Positions 60,701 to 64,000 of a stretch of DNA of 64,000 nucleotides are shown here, one piece after another. This DNA is from Eumeta japonica (Eukaryota > Arthropoda > Insecta > Lepidoptera > Psychidae). Positions within the stretch are counted from its first letter, which is position 1, and every line of letters starts with the position of its first letter. The stretch spans positions 186,001-250,000 of the forward strand of contig BGZK01000191.1 of assembly GCA_005406025.1 (NCBI GenBank), read 5' to 3'. The position numbers and the translations under genes are program-made. The notes under the pieces were generated by a model, which ran no database searches, was not told where the DNA came from, and saw nothing but the letters and a program-made list of their open reading frames with translations.

Positions 60701-61447
60701 GTATCCCCACCATTTAAAAAAAAAAGACAATCGCGGTTGGCTCTATGATATGCTGCTAAAATATATCTATATATTGAAAATGATTTTCATTTGAGAGAAA
60801 TTATCGGCTGTACTAATGAACCAATGATCAGCTACAATCTAGCTGATAAAATAAATCGGAAAGCTGATTTATGCATAACCATCCTTACGAATTTCATTAA
60901 TTTCAATGTTTTAAACATGCACTTTTCCCTCTTTTGCACACATCATAATAGAAACTGAATGTCAACGCTACGTGACTTTCATATTTGTTGTTATGATGAG
61001 AGATTAATCGAACTCGAATAAAATTCGTAGTTTTAAAATCCGCTCATTTATCGTTGACGCGACTTTTAGGAGACAGAAGACCAATCTTCGGCCGGATGGA
61101 GGGTTATGAGCGTAATCTTCAAGTACGCCACCCAGAAGAAGAGCGTCAAGCTGATAACCACGTTGACCTTGCAGCCCTGGATGCACACGCTGATAAGATA
61201 CCAAACGGCGAAATCTTACACACCGGAATTCCTCTCGTTCGCTCGCACTTGGTTGAATTTCTTCAGGATCACCTTCGACCAGAACCAAAATAAGAACAAG
61301 AAACTACTGCTGCACAAGCACAGTTTGCTATACGGCACTCTGGTGTCGTTAAGGGGCAAAATAAATTCATCCGATGATGGATCATATTCTGATATTAAGG
61401 ATGATATTCTGTCTATAAGCGATTACTTCTTAAATGCAGACATTTAA
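45719..61447 (+). CDS. Large ARM/HEAT-like helical protein, possible MEI1 homologue, 1,002 aa, 16 exons
   Basis: Exons: 45719-45981, 46161-46331, 47557-47889, 48589-48742, 51183-51343, 51768-51885, 51978-52102, 52351-52483, 52934-52965, 53425-53542, 53946-54134, 54318-54564, 56407-56628, 58570-58709, 59744-59968, 61070-61447. All are GT-AG, phases agree, and together they give 3,009 nt with one stop at the end. The ninth exon is a 32-nt microexon. The protein is almost wholly amphipathic helices rich in Leu (e.g. NCDSRRILSHAARVIQLCLK; KAHHELPKYIVKALWLVYA), with no catalytic motif, signal peptide or membrane segment; this is ARM/HEAT-solenoid-like. The N-terminal ARM region and a C-terminal QPW...FRITF segment remind me of vertebrate MEI1, needed for meiotic double-strand-break formation. 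That link is tentative (about 0.4); rotatin is an alternative. The start at 45719 is the first ATG in frame. Confidence 0.88.
46738..46885. repeat. MITE-like dispersed repeat (CATCCATAAATCACGTGA...TAATTAATGGACG)
   Basis: The left end is GATCATCCATAAATCACGTG. The right end, read inward, begins CGTCCATTAATTACATGACG. These are imperfect inverted termini around a segment containing a run of A and GGGGTGTGAGGTG. It is like a dispersed type common in arthropod genomes. It lies in an intron of the MEI1-like gene. Confidence 0.5.
47169..47214. repeat. Perfect 17-bp inverted repeat, 12-nt loop
   Basis: Arms TGTCTATTAAATTATTT and AAATAATTTAATAGACA are exactly complementary around TGCATATGTATG. It is intronic in the MEI1-like gene. 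Purpose unknown. Confidence 0.75.
48743..49316. other. Intron DNA, nothing recognised
   Basis: AT-rich portion of the long intron of the MEI1-like gene before the LINE fragment. Confidence 0.4.
49317..50262. mobile_element. Non-LTR retrotransposon fragment with inverted 5' part
   Basis: On the minus strand, 49568-49317 encodes a reverse-transcriptase fragment: FNVLMDSYLYDLKEYEYG, then LLYADD (active site at 49401-49412), then MADKMNDSVKK. On the plus strand, about 49930-50262 encodes the downstream part of the same kind of LINE: NNESWVWQKKIESRINAV, TRFLNNMCGVYRKDRCRN, SDVRERCGLKKDV, then RGRP/KILCRPYWWH-like remnants. The RT half is therefore reversed relative to the 3' half. Both parts contain stops or frameshifts. 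It is intronic in the MEI1-like gene, and the ends are approximate. Confidence 0.75.
50263..51182. other. Intron DNA, nothing recognised
   Basis: AT-rich remainder of the intron before exon 51183-51343. No repeat termini or exon-like frames can be supported. Confidence 0.4.
54672..55690 (-). mobile_element. Helitron-like fragment, 3' terminus at 54672
   Basis: Read on the minus strand, the end is CGCAGGCGGAGCTGCGGGCGAAAGCTAG followed by T; described in parts: a short hairpin (CGCAG, loop, CTGCG; positions 54684-54699) a few bases before a CTAG terminus next to T. That is the Helitron 3' signature (hairpin, then CTRR, inserted beside T), of a type frequent in Lepidoptera. The 5' TC end was not found, so the right boundary is arbitrary. 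No Rep/helicase frame is present, so this is a non-autonomous or truncated copy. It is intronic in the MEI1-like gene. Confidence 0.6.
55345..55386. repeat. Perfect 18-bp inverted repeat, 6-nt loop
   Basis: Arms AAACTCGAATTATCCAAG and CTTGGATAATTCGAGTTT are exactly complementary around GTATAA. It is intronic in the MEI1-like gene, inside the presumed Helitron-derived segment. Confidence 0.75.
55691..56335 (+). repeat. Dispersed repeat 'TCGGCCAAG...GGAACCC', copy 1
   Basis: The head is AAAATCGGCCAAGTGTGAAT with CTAAGGTTCCGTTTA shortly after. The tail is AAGGGTTCCAGTTTTC followed by GTAAGGAACCCAAAAA. It is the same head-and-tail layout as copy 2 at 58951. The middle is diverged. It is intronic in the MEI1-like gene. 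Confidence 0.55.
56629..58569. other. Long intron of the MEI1-like gene, nothing recognised
   Basis: 1.9 kb, AT-rich, with poly-T/poly-A runs. Minus-strand open frames at about 56974-57234 and 57366-57548 have no conserved motif. I see no exon or element terminus. Confidence 0.4.
58951..59447 (+). repeat. Dispersed repeat 'CCGGCCAAGCGCGAGTCGGA...GGAACCC', copy 2
   Basis: The head is AAACCGGCCAAGCGCGAGTC and the tail includes AGATAGACGGACAGATGCAG and AAGGAACCCTAAAA. This head is a hallmark of an abundant dispersed repeat in Lepidoptera, as far as I know. No coding capacity. It is intronic in the MEI1-like gene. Confidence 0.65.
60166..60316 (+). repeat. SINE-like dispersed repeat, copy B
   Basis: The same family as 11264-11408: GCCACTGTGAAGTTAGTCAC at the start, CCTGCGCATCGCATCATTTG in the middle, GTTGTACTGTA near the end. 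It lies in the last intron of the MEI1-like gene. A GC-richer stretch just upstream (about 60085-60165) may belong to the same element. Confidence 0.6.
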
Positions 61448-61501
61448 ACTATATCATTTTAGTCACAACAGCACACAATGTCCACATAATTTCAATAATT
61501 T

Positions 61502-61507
61502 AATAAA
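61502..61507 (+). terminator. Polyadenylation signal of the MEI1-like gene
   Basis: AATAAA begins 55 nt after the stop codon. Further AATAAA motifs near 61771 could be used instead. Confidence 0.45.
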
Positions 61508-64000
61508 CATTAATCAATTTTCAGCTACGTTTTTATTGTGTTTAAATTCTCATATTTCGGTTTATTCAATTGATTTTTCACAGACTCGTATATTAAAAAA
61601 CCTTCGGTTATGTGACAAGCGTCAGTTTTAAGTGTTTGCATTTTATTTTTATACATCCATACAAAATACAATTTCTTAAAAAAGCTGTTTATTTGTAACA
61701 ATGTACTCATTGAAACTGTATACAGATTAATTTTTTAATGTAAGAAAAAGTATAAATCTTATAAAGTATAAATAAAACTACTGGTTCAGTTCTGTTATTC
61801 ATTCTTTTTAATCATAAATTTTCCCATTTTAGAATATGAACAGATGCAAAGCTCTTAATAGAGGGAAACAGAGGCTCTTGTTTAAATTTTAAATGTTTAA
61901 ATAAGTTACCACTAATACTGGGATATCAATAATAATAAACATAATATGAATGTTAAATTTATTAGTATTTGGATATTTTATCCAAAAGTGGTATATGGTA
62001 CAATTTTCAATTGATATTTTGGTTAAGTTATTTTTCTAAGAAAATATATATTTTTTTAAATTTATTTCTTTATATTTGTTTCTTTAATATTTCAAGCGAT
62101 TCATTTTTATATATGTATAGACTTATAATGGTGTTTAAGTATTAACTAAGCGCATAAATGATCGATTGGTCTGTAGTCAACACAGGAAAATCATCTAATC
62201 CGGAACTTTGCTATTCATAAATTAACATTTTTCCTCTTTTATATTTGATTTAGTCCTAGAGTTGTACCTAAATCAATTAAATTATTGATTTTTATAAAGA
62301 GAAACAATAAACCTAAAATCTGGACTCCGATATTATTTAGCTATGTATGCTCTATAATAATAAGCATAATAAATTTAGTTTCCTTTGATTTTTTCTCTCA
62401 AAATTTTAAAAAAGAAGCCTGCTTTATCCGAACCCCTTTAGAATTCTGGTATTTCTTTACTTTCTGGCATTTCGCCAAACAAGCGGCGGATAGAGTTTCC
62501 GCCACTCGTTTGTTGTTGAAATGTTTAGAAGTGAGAACTGTAAAACGACAATTAACAATTACTGTTATATACGAATTTTTTAATACTATTTTGGATATAA
62601 CATAGATGCTTCTTTGTTTACTAGTGACCTGACCCGGCTTCACCCCGCTCAAATCATTAAAAATTGTCAATATATTTTTCCCTTTTTAATTAACATTGTA
62701 TAACGCAGTCGGGTATTTTTATTTCATTTCAATGTTTTGTTATTTAATGTTAACGAACGAGCAACTCTTGTATATAATTTATTTCTCTGAAACGTCTCTA
62801 ACGATTGTATTAAAACGTCTTTAAAATTGTTAGAGACGCAAATTTCGCATATAATATGATTTACATTATATACCTAATTATTTATTATTGGAAATTGAAA
62901 TAAGTCATTTTTCCCGCGGGAAGTGATCACAATCCCACTGAGAATCCTTCAAACAGCGTAACAAAGCCGTTCGCCGAAATATCAATGTGTAAATATAAAA
63001 TATTTTGGACATAAAATAATGATAAATTTGACAGTAACAGAAATTAGTATTCTAACATATAGCAACTAAAGTACGCAATGCATTATCATAGAAAATAAAA
63101 AATATAAAGTTAACAAAGTCAATGATGACGCCACGAATTTAAAACGAATTATAATCTGGAAAATGATTAACAGGTATTGCGTCTTGTGTTTTAATGCATT
63201 TCGATTTAATGACGTATTAAAACAATTGCGGTTTTATGAATGTACTACGTGTACTTGGCATCGTGAAATTTCGACGGTCAACCACGTGGCTATGCATACG
63301 AACTTCAAGTAATAAGACCGTTTGTGGGTCGATGTTGAAATTCAATACGTTGCATTCGCTTATGAAACATAGCTCACAATATATTTAAACAGATTGAAGA
63401 CATTTTCGAATTCCGTTTTCTATTTCGCTCTCATCTCTACAGTCCGTTCTCGCTCTCGCCTCCGCTCGTCCTAACTTTAAAGTTGTAATTAAATGTGAAT
63501 ACGAGTTTAAAGTGAGGACGAGCGGTATTACATTGTTATTAAACTGTAAAGCGTCTGGGATAAACAACATAAATTAACTTTTTAAAAAAAAAAATCGCTT
63601 TCGAAAATGTATTATTTATTATATATTACTCGTTTACGGAGTTGGTTCGCGCTAAAAATTAATCCGATGCAATTATGAATCCCTAGAAGATTTTTTTTTA
63701 ACAACATATTGTAGATTATATTTCCTTTTGTCGTATTTTAGCTGCAACCCACTCCGAAGACGACTAATTATTTGAAAAGGTTTTTGAAGGCGATTCTTAT
63801 TTTATTTTTGAGAAAGTTAATTTTTAAAATTTTTTTCTTATGGAGTAATTATAATTTTATTATTCATCACGCTGCTTTGCGTGTGAATGAAGCCATATTT
63901 AATGGGATTAGCCGGGCGTCTCAGGTTAAATAGAAAAATAGTTTCGATATCGATAAAATCCATAAAATCGATATCGAATTTATTGTCCGGTAGCGTTGGT
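61508..64000. other. Downstream intergenic DNA
   Basis: AT-rich, without a supportable gene. There are repeat-like scraps at about 62620-62660 (TGACCTGACCCGGCTTCACC) and 63870-63900. The longest frame (62285-62605, 106 codons) has no motif that I recognise. Two inverted repeats occur near 63463-63524 and 63943-63978. Confidence 0.45.
63463..63524. repeat. 19-bp near-perfect inverted repeat
   Basis: CGCTCGTCCTAACTTTAAA pairs with TTTAAAGTGAGGACGAGCG (18 of 19) across a 24-nt loop. It lies in intergenic DNA downstream of the MEI1-like gene. Confidence 0.7.

Noticed and set aside
1..64000. CRISPR array, bacterial operon, rRNA or tRNA genes, or an undescribed multi-gene defence-type system
   Set aside because: The spliced gene structures, repeats and protein families are all those of an insect nuclear genome; no direct-repeat/spacer array and no cloverleaf was seen.

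Overview
This is a 64-kb window of AT-rich insect genomic DNA, most likely from a moth or butterfly (Lepidoptera). Genes are multi-exon with GT-AG introns, often kilobases long. Introns and spacers are full of mariner, Tigger/pogo, Helitron-like, jockey and other LINE debris. The Helitron terminus and the GGCCAAG...GGAACCC dispersed repeat are types I associate with Lepidoptera. The order call is an inference, about 0.75.

Layout. (1) 1208-15663, plus strand: the 3' eleven exons of hillarin (hil), a LIM/KY-transglutaminase-like cytoskeletal protein; its 5' exons lie outside the window. A broken jockey-clade LINE sits antisense in one intron. (2) 15664-21416: intergenic, AT-rich, with a dead mariner. 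(3) 21417-37235, minus strand: an 11-exon gene whose exons join in frame to 663 codons. It encodes a divergent member of the dystrophin/dystrobrevin/dystrotelin family: WW remnant, EF-hand-like region, ZZ zinc finger and coiled coil. Its introns hold a mariner, a pogo MITE, a Tigger deletion derivative, a minisatellite and two related tandem-array elements. (4) 37236-40124: spacer with a third mariner. (5) 40125-41333, plus: an intronless selenophosphate synthetase 1 (SelD/SPS1) with Arg at the Sec/Cys position. (6) 41334-44289: AT-rich intergenic. (7) 44290-45240, minus: DDA1, the 101-residue subunit of DDB1-CUL4 ubiquitin ligase complexes. (8) 45719-61447, plus, head-to-head with DDA1: a 16-exon gene whose exons join in frame to 1,002 codons. 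It encodes an all-helical ARM/HEAT-like protein that I tentatively link to meiosis inhibitor protein 1 (MEI1). (9) 61448-64000: downstream repeat-rich DNA.

The genes do not form one pathway; hillarin and the dystrophin-family protein are both membrane/cytoskeleton-linked, which is probably coincidence. The most notable points are an in-frame TGA in hil, the loss of the transglutaminase triad in hillarin, the dystrophin-like WW remnant, the Sec-to-Arg SPS1, a 32-nt microexon in the MEI1-like gene, a LINE with an inverted 5' part, and several perfect long hairpins in introns. No tRNA, rRNA, CRISPR or intact mobile element was seen. Family matches rest on remembered protein sequences, not on searches.
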